Shown here: positions 34,626 through 44,357 of the stretch, piece by piece
How positions within the stretch are numbered: position 1 is the first letter of the stretch
How the letters are laid out: every line of letters starts with the position of its first letter
Assembly (NCBI RefSeq): GCF_009797025.1
Contig: NZ_CP047027.1
Location: 1,612,001 to 1,676,000 of the forward strand
DNA length: 64,000 bases
Reading direction: 5' to 3'
DNA from: Cellulophaga sp. L1A9
Lineage (GTDB): Bacteria; Bacteroidota; Bacteroidia; Flavobacteriales; Flavobacteriaceae
Position numbers and translations under genes: made by a program
Notes under the pieces: generated by a model
Seen by the model: only the letters and a program-made list of their open reading frames with translations
Told to the model about the DNA's origin: nothing
The model's database searches: none

Positions 34626-37358
34626 ATGATGCAAAGTTTCATAGAAGAAGTAGTTCAAGAATTAATAGAAAACGGTACTGATTTTACAGAAACCATCTTC
34701 ATACTCCCTAGTAAAAGGGCAGGTACTTTTTTAAAAAATACTATTTCTAAAAATTTACAGAAAACAATTTTTGCTCCAGACATCTATAGTATTGAAAGTT
34801 TTATTGAGCAAATATCAGGACTTAATTATGCTTCAAGTACGGAGCAACTCTTTACCCTGTACAAGTCATACCTAGCAACAAGTCCCGAAAAAGACAAAGA
34901 CAGTTTTTTAAGCTTCTCAAAATGGGGACAAACAGTATTACAAGATTTTAACGAAATAGATCGTTACTTGGTGGATACCGCATCTATATTTTCGCATTTA
35001 TCTGCAATCCAAGAATTAAATACCCATTTTCAAGATGAACCTACTCAGATGATTGCTGATTATGTGAAATTTTGGAACAATCTAGAGGCTCTCTATACCA
35101 ATTTTAACCAAACATTAATTGATAAAAACTTAGCATCGCAAGGTTATGCTTATCGTACAGCAAATACAGCTATAGCTGATTACATAGATAAGACCTCAGA
35201 CAAGAAATTTGTTTTCATAGGTTTTAACGCATTAAACAAAGCGGAGGAAAATATCATACAACAGCTACTAGAAAAATCGAATGCTGATATTTACTGGGAT
35301 ATAGACACTTATTTTTTAAACGATACGCTGCATGATGCCAGTCTATTTATTCGCCAACATAAAAAAACTTGGAGCTATTTTAAAGAACATTCCTTTAAAG
35401 GAATTAGCGCACACTTCAAGACTAAAAAAAATATTCAACTTATAGGGGTTCCTAAAAATGTATCTCAAGCAAAATACGTAGGAAACCTATTAGAAAAAAT
35501 TCAAAAAAAACAACCCCTATTATTAAAAGAAACTGCCATTGTTTTAGGAGATGAAAATCTTTTAAATCCAATATTGAATGCTATTCCAGAAAAAATAGCC
35601 CGTATCAATATTACTATGGGGTATCCTATTCATAAAACACCAATAGCTGTACTCTTCAATTTATATTTTGAAGTATGGCTCACCAAAGAACCAAATGGGT
35701 GGTTTTACCAACAATTATTAAATCTACTAGCACATCCTTACCTTCAAATATATTATCAAACAGAAAAAAATAATAATGCCAGCGCTATAGCTAATAAAAT
35801 AAAAGCTAGAAACTGGATCTTTGTAAAAACAGAACAAATAGAAAAAGCTGCTCCTGACGTAAAAGAATTGACGGGCATTTTATTTGATGATACTGCCTTA
35901 ACTCCAAAAAGCTTCATTAAAAGAAGTTTACAACTGATTAATGTTTTAAAACAAAAATTTCAAGAATCAGGCAATAGTTTAGGCTTAGAGTATTTATTTC
36001 GTTTCCATACGCTGTTCAATCAGTTAGAATTAATGGTTAATGAACATGCTTTTATTACGGATATAAAATCTTTACAATCACTCTATAAAGAATTAATTGG
36101 TACAGAAACCTTAGATTTTCAAGGAGAGCCTTTACAAGGAACTCAGATCATGGGAATGTTAGAAAGTAGGAACCTAGATTTTGAAACCGTCATTATTACC
36201 TCTGTGAATGAGGGAATCTTACCTTCAGGAAAATCAAATAATTCATTTATACCATTCGACTTAAAAAAAATATACGGACTACCTACGTATAAGGAAAAAG
36301 ATGCCGTCTATACTTATCACTTTTATAGGTTACTTCAACGCGCTAAAAATGTTTATTTAATTTACAATACAGAGCCAAACGTTCTTGAAGGAAATGAAAA
36401 AAGCAGGCTCTTAACACAACTATTAACAGACGATACGATATCACAAAACATAAAAGAAATTACGGGTTCTGCTGCGGTATCCTCTCCTACAGTACCTGTT
36501 GAACGCATTGAGAAAAGCAAAGCTCTTATAGCGCAACTAAAAGCCTTATCTGAAAAAGGCTTTTCACCAACATCTCTCTCTAATTATGTGAGAAACCCAA
36601 TCGATTTTTATAAAAAAAGTATTTTAAGAATTAATGACATCAATGAAGTTGAGGAAAGTTTAGCGGCAAATACTTTTGGAACCATTGTACATGATACCCT
36701 GGAAGACTTATACCAACCCTTTGTTGGTGAATTTTTAAATAAAGAATCTTTAGAAGCACTACTGCCAAAGATAGAAGGCACCGTAAAACATAATTTTGCC
36801 AAGACCTATGCCGACGGAGATATTACCAGGGGTAAAAACTTAATCGCTTACACGGTTATTCTACGTTATATTGAAAATTTTATAAAACTAGAATTAAAAG
36901 AAATTAAACATCAAAAAATAAAGATAGTCTCTTTAGAACAGATGTTAAATGTAGAATTAGAGATACCTGGAATTCCAAATAAAATAAGATTGAAAGGAAA
37001 ATTAGATCGTGTAGATGAAGTAAATGGGGTAACAAGAATTATAGATTACAAAACAGGAAAGGTAGAGTCTAGAAATGTAAAAATCACGGATTGGAATGAA
37101 GTAATTGAAAATTACGATAAGAGCAAAGCATTTCAATTGCTGTGCTATGCCATCATGATAGACACCATGAAACCCATAGAAACTATAAAAGCAGGTATTA
37201 TTTCTTTTAAAAATTTAAATAGCGGAACCTTATATTTCTCTGAAGCAAAAACAGAGGAGATAAATAAAAGCACGCTCTTAGAATTTAAAAGCGTGCTAGA
37301 TATTTTAGTTCAGGAGATTTTTAACCCTGAAATTCCTTTTATTGAAAAAGAAGTATAA
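34626..37358 (+). CDS. AddB-like PD-(D/E)xK nuclease
   Basis: Partner of the AddA-like protein in end resection. I place the start at ATG 34626 (or 34629), which gives about 910 residues; an upstream TTG falls in a terminator. The N-terminal part is a degenerate helicase fold (IFILPSKRAGTFLKNTI, no true Walker A). The C-terminal nuclease core is RLKGKLDRVDEVNGV followed by TRIIDYKTGKVESR. The four cysteines that hold the iron-sulfur cluster in Bacillus AddB are not visible, so this is the cluster-free type. It sits apart from the AddA-like gene. Confidence 0.85.
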   Translation: MMQSFIEEVVQELIENGTDFTETIFILPSKRAGTFLKNTISKNLQKTIFAPDIYSIESFIEQISGLNYASSTEQLFTLYKSYLATSPEKDKDSFLSFSKWGQTVLQDFNEIDRYLVDTASIFSHLSAIQELNTHFQDEPTQMIADYVKFWNNLEALYTNFNQTLIDKNLASQGYAYRTANTAIADYIDKTSDKKFVFIGFNALNKAEENIIQQLLEKSNADIYWDIDTYFLNDTLHDASLFIRQHKKTWSYFKEHSFKGISAHFKTKKNIQLIGVPKNVSQAKYVGNLLEKIQKKQPLLLKETAIVLGDENLLNPILNAIPEKIARINITMGYPIHKTPIAVLFNLYFEVWLTKEPNGWFYQQLLNLLAHPYLQIYYQTEKNNNASAIANKIKARNWIFVKTEQIEKAAPDVKELTGILFDDTALTPKSFIKRSLQLINVLKQKFQESGNSLGLEYLFRFHTLFNQLELMVNEHAFITDIKSLQSLYKELIGTETLDFQGEPLQGTQIMGMLESRNLDFETVIITSVNEGILPSGKSNNSFIPFDLKKIYGLPTYKEKDAVYTYHFYRLLQRAKNVYLIYNTEPNVLEGNEKSRLLTQLLTDDTISQNIKEITGSAAVSSPTVPVERIEKSKALIAQLKALSEKGFSPTSLSNYVRNPIDFYKKSILRINDINEVEESLAANTFGTIVHDTLEDLYQPFVGEFLNKESLEALLPKIEGTVKHNFAKTYADGDITRGKNLIAYTVILRYIENFIKLELKEIKHQKIKIVSLEQMLNVELEIPGIPNKIRLKGKLDRVDEVNGVTRIIDYKTGKVESRNVKITDWNEVIENYDKSKAFQLLCYAIMIDTMKPIETIKAGIISFKNLNSGTLYFSEAKTEEINKSTLLEFKSVLDILVQEIFNPEIPFIEKEV

Positions 37359-37359
37359 C

Positions 37360-38070
37360 CTATTTTAAATCAGGTCTTGTAGGACGTACTTCTATTTTAC
37401 TCGGTAATGTTCTAGGATTCATTTTTAAAACATCTAGAACAAGCTCCCCAATATCTTCAGGTTGTATTTTCCATGCATCGTCTTTTGATGGCACATGATT
37501 ATTAAACTCTGAAGCAACAGAACCAGGCATTATGGTAGAAACCTTAATTCCATATTGTCTTAAATCTAACATGGCCGCTTGCGTAAACCCAACTACTCCA
37601 AATTTAGTAGCATTATATCCTGCTCCATTGGCAAAAAAGTTTGTTCCAGCTAAGCTGGCAAGTGTAATATAATAGCCTTCTGACCTTTTAAGCGCTTCTA
37701 CTGAGGCTTTCAAAGTGTGAAAAACACCGTTTAAATTGGTATTGATCATTTGATGCCACTCCTCTTCTGTCATTTTATCAACCGGAGCAAAATTACCAAC
37801 TCCAGCATTAGCCAAAACCACATCTAATTGTCCCCATTTGGCAAGAATAGTTGCCACTGCTTTTTCTTCATCTATCAATTTAGTAACATCAGATTCTAAT
37901 GCCATAACATGACTATCTTTTCCCAAACTCTTCGCCGCATCTTCTACCGACTTTGAGGTTCTGCCGCTGATAGCAACTTTCATCCCTGCTGCTAATAATA
38001 CTTTAGCTGTACCATAACCAATACCTTTTGAACCTCCTGTTATATAAACTACCTTATCTTTTAAATCCAT
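37360..38070 (-). CDS. Short-chain dehydrogenase/reductase
   Basis: A 236-residue classical SDR. It has the NAD(P) loop VYITGGSKGIGYGTAKVL, then LANAGVGNF, the catalytic Ser in YYITLASLAGTN and the YxxxK pair in GAGYNATKFGVVGF. The substrate cannot be told. It converges on the AddB-like gene with one base between the stops. Confidence 0.92.
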   Translation of the reverse strand: MDLKDKVVYITGGSKGIGYGTAKVLLAAGMKVAISGRTSKSVEDAAKSLGKDSHVMALESDVTKLIDEEKAVATILAKWGQLDVVLANAGVGNFAPVDKMTEEEWHQMINTNLNGVFHTLKASVEALKRSEGYYITLASLAGTNFFANGAGYNATKFGVVGFTQAAMLDLRQYGIKVSTIMPGSVASEFNNHVPSKDDAWKIQPEDIGELVLDVLKMNPRTLPSKIEVRPTRPDLK

Positions 38071-38161
38071 AATATCTATTTTTTAGTGAAGTTAAAATAC
38101 TTCCTCCTTCTATTCAAAAATTGACTGTTATATTTGTTTTAAAATTAAAAGAAAAAAACCT

Positions 38162-39226
38162 TTATTCCTTTAGGCTGGTAACGGGGTTTACTCTCTCATA
38201 AGTAGCATCATCAAAACGTACTTGATAGGTAGAATTAAACAGTGTACTTGGGAAATAATAGTCTGTAGTTATAATTTGCGCTCCAGATTTTTTAGCGGCT
38301 TCAAAATTAGAATAATCATTGGTCCTCGCCTGTTTTGTGCCCGCATCTGCTCTGGTTCTAATGAGGTATCCTTTTTCAACCAGCTTTGGTATTAAAGGAT
38401 TGTTGGGGTCATTTAAAATCATTGCAGCTGCTAAAGGGCTTCCGGCAGCTTCATTAACAAATGCAACCCTCCCTTTCAAATTAGGATGTCCTTTTTTATA
38501 CAGCTCCTTTTTTCTATCATTATCATCTAGAATAAAAAGAAATTTTCCTTTCCCACTTTCAATACTGGGCCAATTATGATCAAGAACAGCTTCTTCTAAT
38601 GTGGTATAATCTTCTCGTACAATATCTGGAGTTATAATTTTATCTTTTCCCAGATACATAAATATCTCGGCATCTAAAGCTTCAAAAAGTTCAAACGTAA
38701 ATTCTTCTGTTAGTGTACCAAAAACAGATATATCGCTATCCTTTGGTTCTAAGGTAATAAATACAGTAGTATGATCTGGATGATCATTGGACCACTTACG
38801 CAATGCCAACAAGCATTCTTTTAACGTATAAAATGATGTTCTAAAGTCAATATCAATAATATGAAAGACTTTAAAACCCGCAGCATTCATTTTACCGTCC
38901 TTGTCATATACTTCAGTATCAGAAGCTACTGTAAGCCCTTTGGGGCTTGCATATTTTCCTCCTTCGGGATCTGCATGAACATCAATTTCCAGGTTTCGTA
39001 AACCTAAATCTAGCTGTTCAGGAATAGGAATATGGGCATACTCCAACCCTTTCAAAGAATTGGTAGTATCTCTATTTTCCAGAAACTCATAAAGCTTAGG
39101 TTGTATTGCTTGCTTATAACTGTTATGTGATCCTATGACCTGAACCTGATTAATTTTTTTAAGTGAAGGTTGAGCCGTAACATGAGCTGCAGCAATAAAA
39201 AATAAAAATAAGTAAACAATTCTCAT
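38162..39226 (-). CDS. Secreted PI-PLC-like phosphodiesterase (Ca2+-dependent PLC1-like family)
   Basis: A 354-residue protein with a signal peptide (MRIVYLFLFFIAAAHVTAQ). The mature part begins with VQVIGSHNSYKQAIQP, in which the first catalytic His of PI-PLC-like TIM barrels lies. RNLEIDVHADPEGG and HIIDIDFRTSFYTL carry further acidic/His active-site positions. It belongs to the bacterial PI-specific phospholipase C1-like group, of largely unknown substrate. Exported to the periplasm or outside. Divergent from the ECF sigma gene. Confidence 0.85.
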   Translation of the reverse strand: MRIVYLFLFFIAAAHVTAQPSLKKINQVQVIGSHNSYKQAIQPKLYEFLENRDTTNSLKGLEYAHIPIPEQLDLGLRNLEIDVHADPEGGKYASPKGLTVASDTEVYDKDGKMNAAGFKVFHIIDIDFRTSFYTLKECLLALRKWSNDHPDHTTVFITLEPKDSDISVFGTLTEEFTFELFEALDAEIFMYLGKDKIITPDIVREDYTTLEEAVLDHNWPSIESGKGKFLFILDDNDRKKELYKKGHPNLKGRVAFVNEAAGSPLAAAMILNDPNNPLIPKLVEKGYLIRTRADAGTKQARTNDYSNFEAAKKSGAQIITTDYYFPSTLFNSTYQVRFDDATYERVNPVTSLKE

Positions 39227-39482
39227 AATTCAAAGACTATTGTATTCCAATCGGAAAGGTGTTAATTACAGTATAAACAATCCGTAAATTAAAAGAATTT
39301 GTTGGTATAAATTATCAAAAAAACCATAATCATTACTTTAAGTTTATGTAAAATACAATGCAATAAAGTGCACATTAGGCGGTATTAAAATTTTGATTTA
39401 ATTATAAGATAACATTCACATAAAATAAATTGAAATTTGATTTTCTTCTTTTGCAGTATCCATATAATCTTATACCGCACAA

Positions 39483-40031
39483 ATGAAAACAACCCAAGAA
39501 TTTGAAAAAATATATTCTAATTACTGGGAAAAACTCTATGTTTTCGCTTTTAAAATGACGGGAGATACGAACCTTTCGAAAAACATAATCCAAGATGTTT
39601 TCACCAACTTATGGGAACGAAGAGGTGAGGTCAAGATTATTTCTATTGAAAGTTTTCTATTTAGAGCGGTAAAAAATCAGGTTCTAAAATTTTATCGAGA
39701 ACAAAAATTCAATGCTACGACACTTGATGAGACCCTTGAAAAACTTATAGAAGACACTCCTGAATATTCCCCATCAGACTATGTAGAATATTTAAATCCA
39801 CTCTTGGACAAGCTACCAGAAAAACGGAGAGAAATTCTTTTAATGAACAAGCTACAGGAAATGAATATTGATCAGATTGCAGAAGAATTACAACTTTCTA
39901 AGCAAACTGTAAAAAATCAATTATCATCTGCTCTAAGACAAATTAGAGTGGAATTGACACAGTTGAGTTGGTTATTTTTAGGACTAATCTCATTTTCTTT
40001 TTTACTTAATGTTTGCTTAAACTTATCGTAA
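39483..40031 (+). CDS. ECF RNA polymerase sigma factor (FecI-type), SusCD-linked
   Basis: A 182-residue sigma factor. Region 2: FEKIYSNYWEKLYVFAFKMTG, then NIIQDVFTNLWERRGEV. Region 4: LPEKRREILLMNK and MNIDQIAEELQLSKQTVKN. A hydrophobic tail (about 160-182, WLFLGLISFSFLLNVCLNL) is unusual for a sigma factor and may anchor it to the membrane. It is followed by its anti-sigma gene and the SusC/SusD genes and should activate them when substrate binds the receptor. Confidence 0.92.
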   Translation: MKTTQEFEKIYSNYWEKLYVFAFKMTGDTNLSKNIIQDVFTNLWERRGEVKIISIESFLFRAVKNQVLKFYREQKFNATTLDETLEKLIEDTPEYSPSDYVEYLNPLLDKLPEKRREILLMNKLQEMNIDQIAEELQLSKQTVKNQLSSALRQIRVELTQLSWLFLGLISFSFLLNVCLNLS

Positions 40032-40088
40032 CATTTGGCGATAGTACGCATTGCTGTTTTCTGGTACTTACTAGTAGAAAACAAGTTT

Positions 40089-41003
40089 ATGCATCAAGAA
40101 TCTACATCTATTCTCAAAAAATTATTCTCGAAAAGTATTCATAAAAAAACGAATGCCTCAGAGGATAAACTACTCACTATTCTTCTCAGAAAAATATACC
40201 ATACTGTTTCATGGGATGAAAAGACCATGGGAAACAAAAATGAGATTAAAGATGAGATTAGATCTGGAATCCCCATTACTCCTGTAAAAACCATAAACCT
40301 TACTTTTTTAAAATATGCTGCGGCCATAGCCATCATCACCTCTCTTATTATTGTATTTCAATACAAAACTATTTCTTCCAATATGCTGGTTGCCACAACA
40401 ACGAACGTCCTAGATTCTATTGTCTTAAACGATGGTTCACTGGTCTATTTAGCCCCAAACTCTAGTTTAGAATATCCTGAAACATTTAAAGGAAAGCAAC
40501 GAAATGTAACCCTTTTAAAAGGAAATGCTTTTTTTGATATCGCCAAAGACCCTGACCATCCTTTTATTATCCAATCAGGAAAAATAAAGACGAAGGTACT
40601 GGGCACGTCTTTTCATATTCGAATGGAGGAAAAAGAATGTAGCGTAGCTGTAGTTACAGGTAAAGTTGAAGTGCGCTACCAAAACAACATTGAAAATTTA
40701 ATTCCTGGAGAAGAAGTACACACCAAGGGTAACGCGCTGAAAAAAGAAATGCTAAAAAGTATTATGAGCCTTAATTGGTATAACCAAGATGTACCCCTGA
40801 AGGCGATAAAACTTAATGAGGTGTTGCACTTAATTCAGCTAAAATATGGTGTAAAAAATACGATCAAAAACAGCAAAATAAACAACCTAAAACTCACGCT
40901 ATTTATCGGCAAAAAGGCTAGTGTTGAAGAAATTATAAGTCAAATAAACTATATAACCAATTTAAATCTGCGCTATGAAAATGAAATAATTACTACTGAT
41001 TAA
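40089..41003 (+). CDS. FecR-type anti-sigma factor, SusCD-linked
   Basis: I choose ATG 40089, giving 304 residues; the longer frame from a TTG at 40035 adds 18 residues without family likeness. A cytoplasmic N-terminal part (about 1-75) is followed by one membrane helix (about 80-100, YAAAIAIITSLIIVF). The periplasmic FecR domain comes next (DSIVLNDGSLVYLAPNSSLEYP, FFDIAKDPDHPFIIQSGKIK, VLGTSFHI). The C-terminal STN-like DUF4974 part (VPLKAIKLNEVLHLIQLKYG) contacts the receptor. It holds the adjacent sigma factor until signalled. Confidence 0.9.
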   Translation: MHQESTSILKKLFSKSIHKKTNASEDKLLTILLRKIYHTVSWDEKTMGNKNEIKDEIRSGIPITPVKTINLTFLKYAAAIAIITSLIIVFQYKTISSNMLVATTTNVLDSIVLNDGSLVYLAPNSSLEYPETFKGKQRNVTLLKGNAFFDIAKDPDHPFIIQSGKIKTKVLGTSFHIRMEEKECSVAVVTGKVEVRYQNNIENLIPGEEVHTKGNALKKEMLKSIMSLNWYNQDVPLKAIKLNEVLHLIQLKYGVKNTIKNSKINNLKLTLFIGKKASVEEIISQINYITNLNLRYENEIITTD

Positions 41004-41014
41004 AATTAAAAAAA

Positions 41015-41039
41015 CCGCAATTGCTACGAACAATTGCGG
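41015..41039. terminator. 9-bp hairpin between the anti-sigma and SusC genes
   Basis: CCGCAATTG-ctacgaa-CAATTGCGG. The run of seven A lies on its 5' side, so as an intrinsic terminator it points to the minus strand, where no gene ends. On the plus strand it may be an mRNA processing or stability element separating the regulator and transporter parts. Confidence 0.5.
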
Positions 41040-41075
41040 CAAATGTTCAAGCATTATTCACTAACACTTAAATAA

Positions 41076-44000
41076 ATGTATTTTAAAAATATTCCTTTTA
41101 AATTAAAACCAATACTTTTTTTAGTATTAAGTTCATTTTTCATCCAAATAGGATGGTCAAATGATGCCCTAAAAAACCAAAACACGATAACGGTTAATTA
41201 TACAAATGCAGATTTAATTACACTATTAAATGAAGTAAGCGCACAATCTTCCTATAACTTTAGTTATGGAGAAGACATCCTAAAAGATGCTAAAAAGTAT
41301 ACGGTTTCTTATCACAATACTTCCTTAGCTACTGCTTTAAAAGATTTAGGGGCAAAGGCTGGTTTCTCTTATCGTATTACAAACAAGGTAATACTCTTAA
41401 AGAAAATAACTCCTGAAACCACCAATACAGTAGCACAGCAAACCATCTCCGGTGTTGTCTTGGATGAGAACAACGCTCCATTACCCGGTGCAAGCGTACA
41501 AGTTAAAGGAACTTCTAATGGGGTGGTTACCAATTTTGATGGAGAGTTTCAGATAGCAACTAGTATCGGAAGTATTTTAAAAATCTCTTATATTGGATAT
41601 AAAACAGAAGAGGTTACTGTTTCTTCTACCACTATTAGAGCACAACTTTCCCCAGATGCAGCAGAGCTTAATGAAGTAGTCGTAATTGGTTATGGTAGCC
41701 AAACCAAAGCAGATGTAACTGGAGCCGTTACGCAATTAAAAGAATCTAGCTTTAGACAAGGTATCAATACTTCTCCTGATGGGTTATTACAAGGTAAAGT
41801 AGCTGGGGTACGTGTCGTAAATACAAGCGGAGAACCTGGTGCCGGTATAGATGTAAGTATTCGTGGTGTTGGCTCTATCCGTAGTGGTAGTAGTCCATTA
41901 TTCGTTATTGACGGTGTGCCCTTAACCAATGATGATGTAAGCCCTTCTGGATCTAATGTGGGGTTTGGTTCTTCAAGTGCCAAAAACCCTTTAAATTTCT
42001 TAAATACAAGTGATATTGAATCTATAAATGTATTGAAAGATGCTTCTGCTGCTGCAATTTATGGTGCAAGAGGATCTAATGGGGTCGTAATCATCACTAC
42101 AAAGAAAGGAAAAACAGGAAAAGCCTCTTTAACCTTAGATACTTATTTAGGAATGTCTACGGTAGCGAATAAAATGGATCTTCTAAATGCGGATGACTAT
42201 AGAACTGCTATTACTGATGATGCTTTTGACCATGGTGCCACAACAGATTGGCAAGATGAAATTTATAGAACAGCTATTACAAAAAGTAATGTCTTATCCT
42301 ACTCCAAAGCAAATGAGAGCGGAAACTACTATGTTTCCTTAGGAAACATGGATCAAGAAGGTATTGTGAGAAACAGTGAATTTAGCCGAACCTCTGGGAG
42401 AATAAATGTTGCTGAGAGTTTTTTAGACGATAAGCGTTTAAAAATTAAAGTAAACCTTACTGCCAGTGAAACTGTAGATAACGGAGTACCTACTAGTGAT
42501 GATGGTGGTTCTAACGGGCAATTGATCATACATACATTAATGGCAAACCCTACAAGACCTGTATTTGATGAAAATGGGGAGTATACCAATTTTAATATGA
42601 ATGCGCATTATAACCCAGCATACTTGCTGAGCATTTATGAAGACGAAACCAGAACAGTTCGTATTCTGGGAAACATAGAAGCTTCTTTGCGCCTTTTTAA
42701 AGGTTTGGAGTATAAACTGAATTACGGAATAGACCGCTCTATTGCGGAACGTAACACTACTATATATCCTAACCTTACGGATTTGAACCCGCTAGGAATG
42801 TATGTTCAAAATAATTTAGAATCTAAGAGTACTTTATTAGAGCACTATTTAACCTATACTCTATTGGCAGGAGAAAAGCATAAACTAGAAGTTTTAGGTG
42901 GTTTTTCTTATCAGAAGTTTGAACGTTCAGGAACTAATTTTAGCTTAGATAATATTCCTGAAAAAGACAACGGCGTTAAACCTGTATACAGTCCTACTTC
43001 TAATAATTCACAGATTAATGTTGGTGGTTTTGCTCAAGAGAATGAACTACAGTCTTATTTTGGAAGGTTTAATTATTCTTTTGATAGCAAGTATTTACTA
43101 ACAGCTTCTATGCGTGCTGACGGTTCTACACGCTTTGGCGAAAATAGCAAGTATGGTTATTTTCCTTCTTTTGCTTTAGGATGGAATATTTCTGAGGAGA
43201 ACTTTTTAGCAGATAGTCCTGTAGAAAGTCTTAAGTTAAGAGCAAGTTGGGGCCAAACAGGAAACCAAGAAGTACAAAACAAAATAACGCAAGCTAGCTA
43301 TGCACTCTCTGGAGCAGACGGGTATTACTTATATGGCAATGATGCTTTAATTAATGGAATATCCGTATTAAGAACTCCAAATCCGGATCTTAAATGGGAA
43401 GTTGTTGAGCAGTACAATATTGGTTTAGATTTTAGCTTATGGAATAGAAAACTATATGGTTCCTTAGATTATTTCCAAAAAACGACTACGGATGCAATTT
43501 TAAACATCCCTTCTCAAGTATTGAGTCCAACAGATAATATTTGGGTAAATATAGATGGCGAAATTGTAAACTCTGGTTTAGAATTTATGATAGGCTCTAA
43601 CCTTATTTCTAATACAAATTTTAGTTGGGACGTAGATGTTAATGGCGCAACATTAGCCAATGAAATTAAAAACCTACCCGTATCAGAAATACTTTCTGGT
43701 TCTATTTCTGGACCTGGTCAATCTGGCGTTTTAGCCAACATATATAAAAGTGGTTATGCTGCTGGGTCTTTTTATCTATTAGAGCATACAGGTTTTGATG
43801 AAGACGGATTTGATGTTTTTAACGACACTAATAATGACGGTAATATTACGGCAGATGATCGTATCATTATAGAAGGTGCTTTACCAAAATTTACTTACGG
43901 TTTCAACAGTCAAATGAAGTATAAGAATTTTGATTTCTCGTTCTCTTTAATTGGCCAAGCAGGTGGTTATTTAATAAACAACACGGGCTTAAACGCATTA

Positions 44001-44351
44001 AACATTAATAATTTGGCGTCAGACAGGAATGTTTCTACGGCCTATTATGAAACAGGTGCAAACCCAGCAAACTCACCTCAACTATCTACGTTCTATTTAG
44101 AAAAATCAGATTTTATTCGATTGAATACCGCTCGTTTAGGGTACAATTTACAAATGAATAACGTGAATTGGTTAGAAGGATTAAATCTATACATCACAGG
44201 GCAAAATCTTTTAACGATATCAAATTATTCTGGTTATGACCCACTAATTAATAGTCCAAAATCTAGTGGTGGAAATCAATCTTTAGGGATTGACTATTCT
44301 AGCTACCCAGGTTCTCGAACATTTATTTTAGGCGCAATTTTTAAATTATAA
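41076..44351 (+). CDS. SusC-family TonB-dependent outer-membrane transporter with STN domain
   Basis: A 1091-residue importer of oligosaccharides or other nutrients. Order: signal peptide (1-28); STN signalling domain (about 35-105, ITVNYTNADLITLLNEVSAQ); carboxypeptidase-like domain (about 125-190, VVLDENNAPLPGASVQVKGT); plug with the SusC mark DVTGAVTQLKESSF and IRGVGSIRSGSSPLFVIDGV; beta-barrel to the C terminus. The STN domain fits control through the upstream FecI/FecR pair. SusD follows 6 bases later. No glycan enzyme is nearby, so the substrate is unknown. Confidence 0.95.
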   Translation: MYFKNIPFKLKPILFLVLSSFFIQIGWSNDALKNQNTITVNYTNADLITLLNEVSAQSSYNFSYGEDILKDAKKYTVSYHNTSLATALKDLGAKAGFSYRITNKVILLKKITPETTNTVAQQTISGVVLDENNAPLPGASVQVKGTSNGVVTNFDGEFQIATSIGSILKISYIGYKTEEVTVSSTTIRAQLSPDAAELNEVVVIGYGSQTKADVTGAVTQLKESSFRQGINTSPDGLLQGKVAGVRVVNTSGEPGAGIDVSIRGVGSIRSGSSPLFVIDGVPLTNDDVSPSGSNVGFGSSSAKNPLNFLNTSDIESINVLKDASAAAIYGARGSNGVVIITTKKGKTGKASLTLDTYLGMSTVANKMDLLNADDYRTAITDDAFDHGATTDWQDEIYRTAITKSNVLSYSKANESGNYYVSLGNMDQEGIVRNSEFSRTSGRINVAESFLDDKRLKIKVNLTASETVDNGVPTSDDGGSNGQLIIHTLMANPTRPVFDENGEYTNFNMNAHYNPAYLLSIYEDETRTVRILGNIEASLRLFKGLEYKLNYGIDRSIAERNTTIYPNLTDLNPLGMYVQNNLESKSTLLEHYLTYTLLAGEKHKLEVLGGFSYQKFERSGTNFSLDNIPEKDNGVKPVYSPTSNNSQINVGGFAQENELQSYFGRFNYSFDSKYLLTASMRADGSTRFGENSKYGYFPSFALGWNISEENFLADSPVESLKLRASWGQTGNQEVQNKITQASYALSGADGYYLYGNDALINGISVLRTPNPDLKWEVVEQYNIGLDFSLWNRKLYGSLDYFQKTTTDAILNIPSQVLSPTDNIWVNIDGEIVNSGLEFMIGSNLISNTNFSWDVDVNGATLANEIKNLPVSEILSGSISGPGQSGVLANIYKSGYAAGSFYLLEHTGFDEDGFDVFNDTNNDGNITADDRIIIEGALPKFTYGFNSQMKYKNFDFSFSLIGQAGGYLINNTGLNALNINNLASDRNVSTAYYETGANPANSPQLSTFYLEKSDFIRLNTARLGYNLQMNNVNWLEGLNLYITGQNLLTISNYSGYDPLINSPKSSGGNQSLGIDYSSYPGSRTFILGAIFKL

Positions 44352-44357
44352 CAGACT

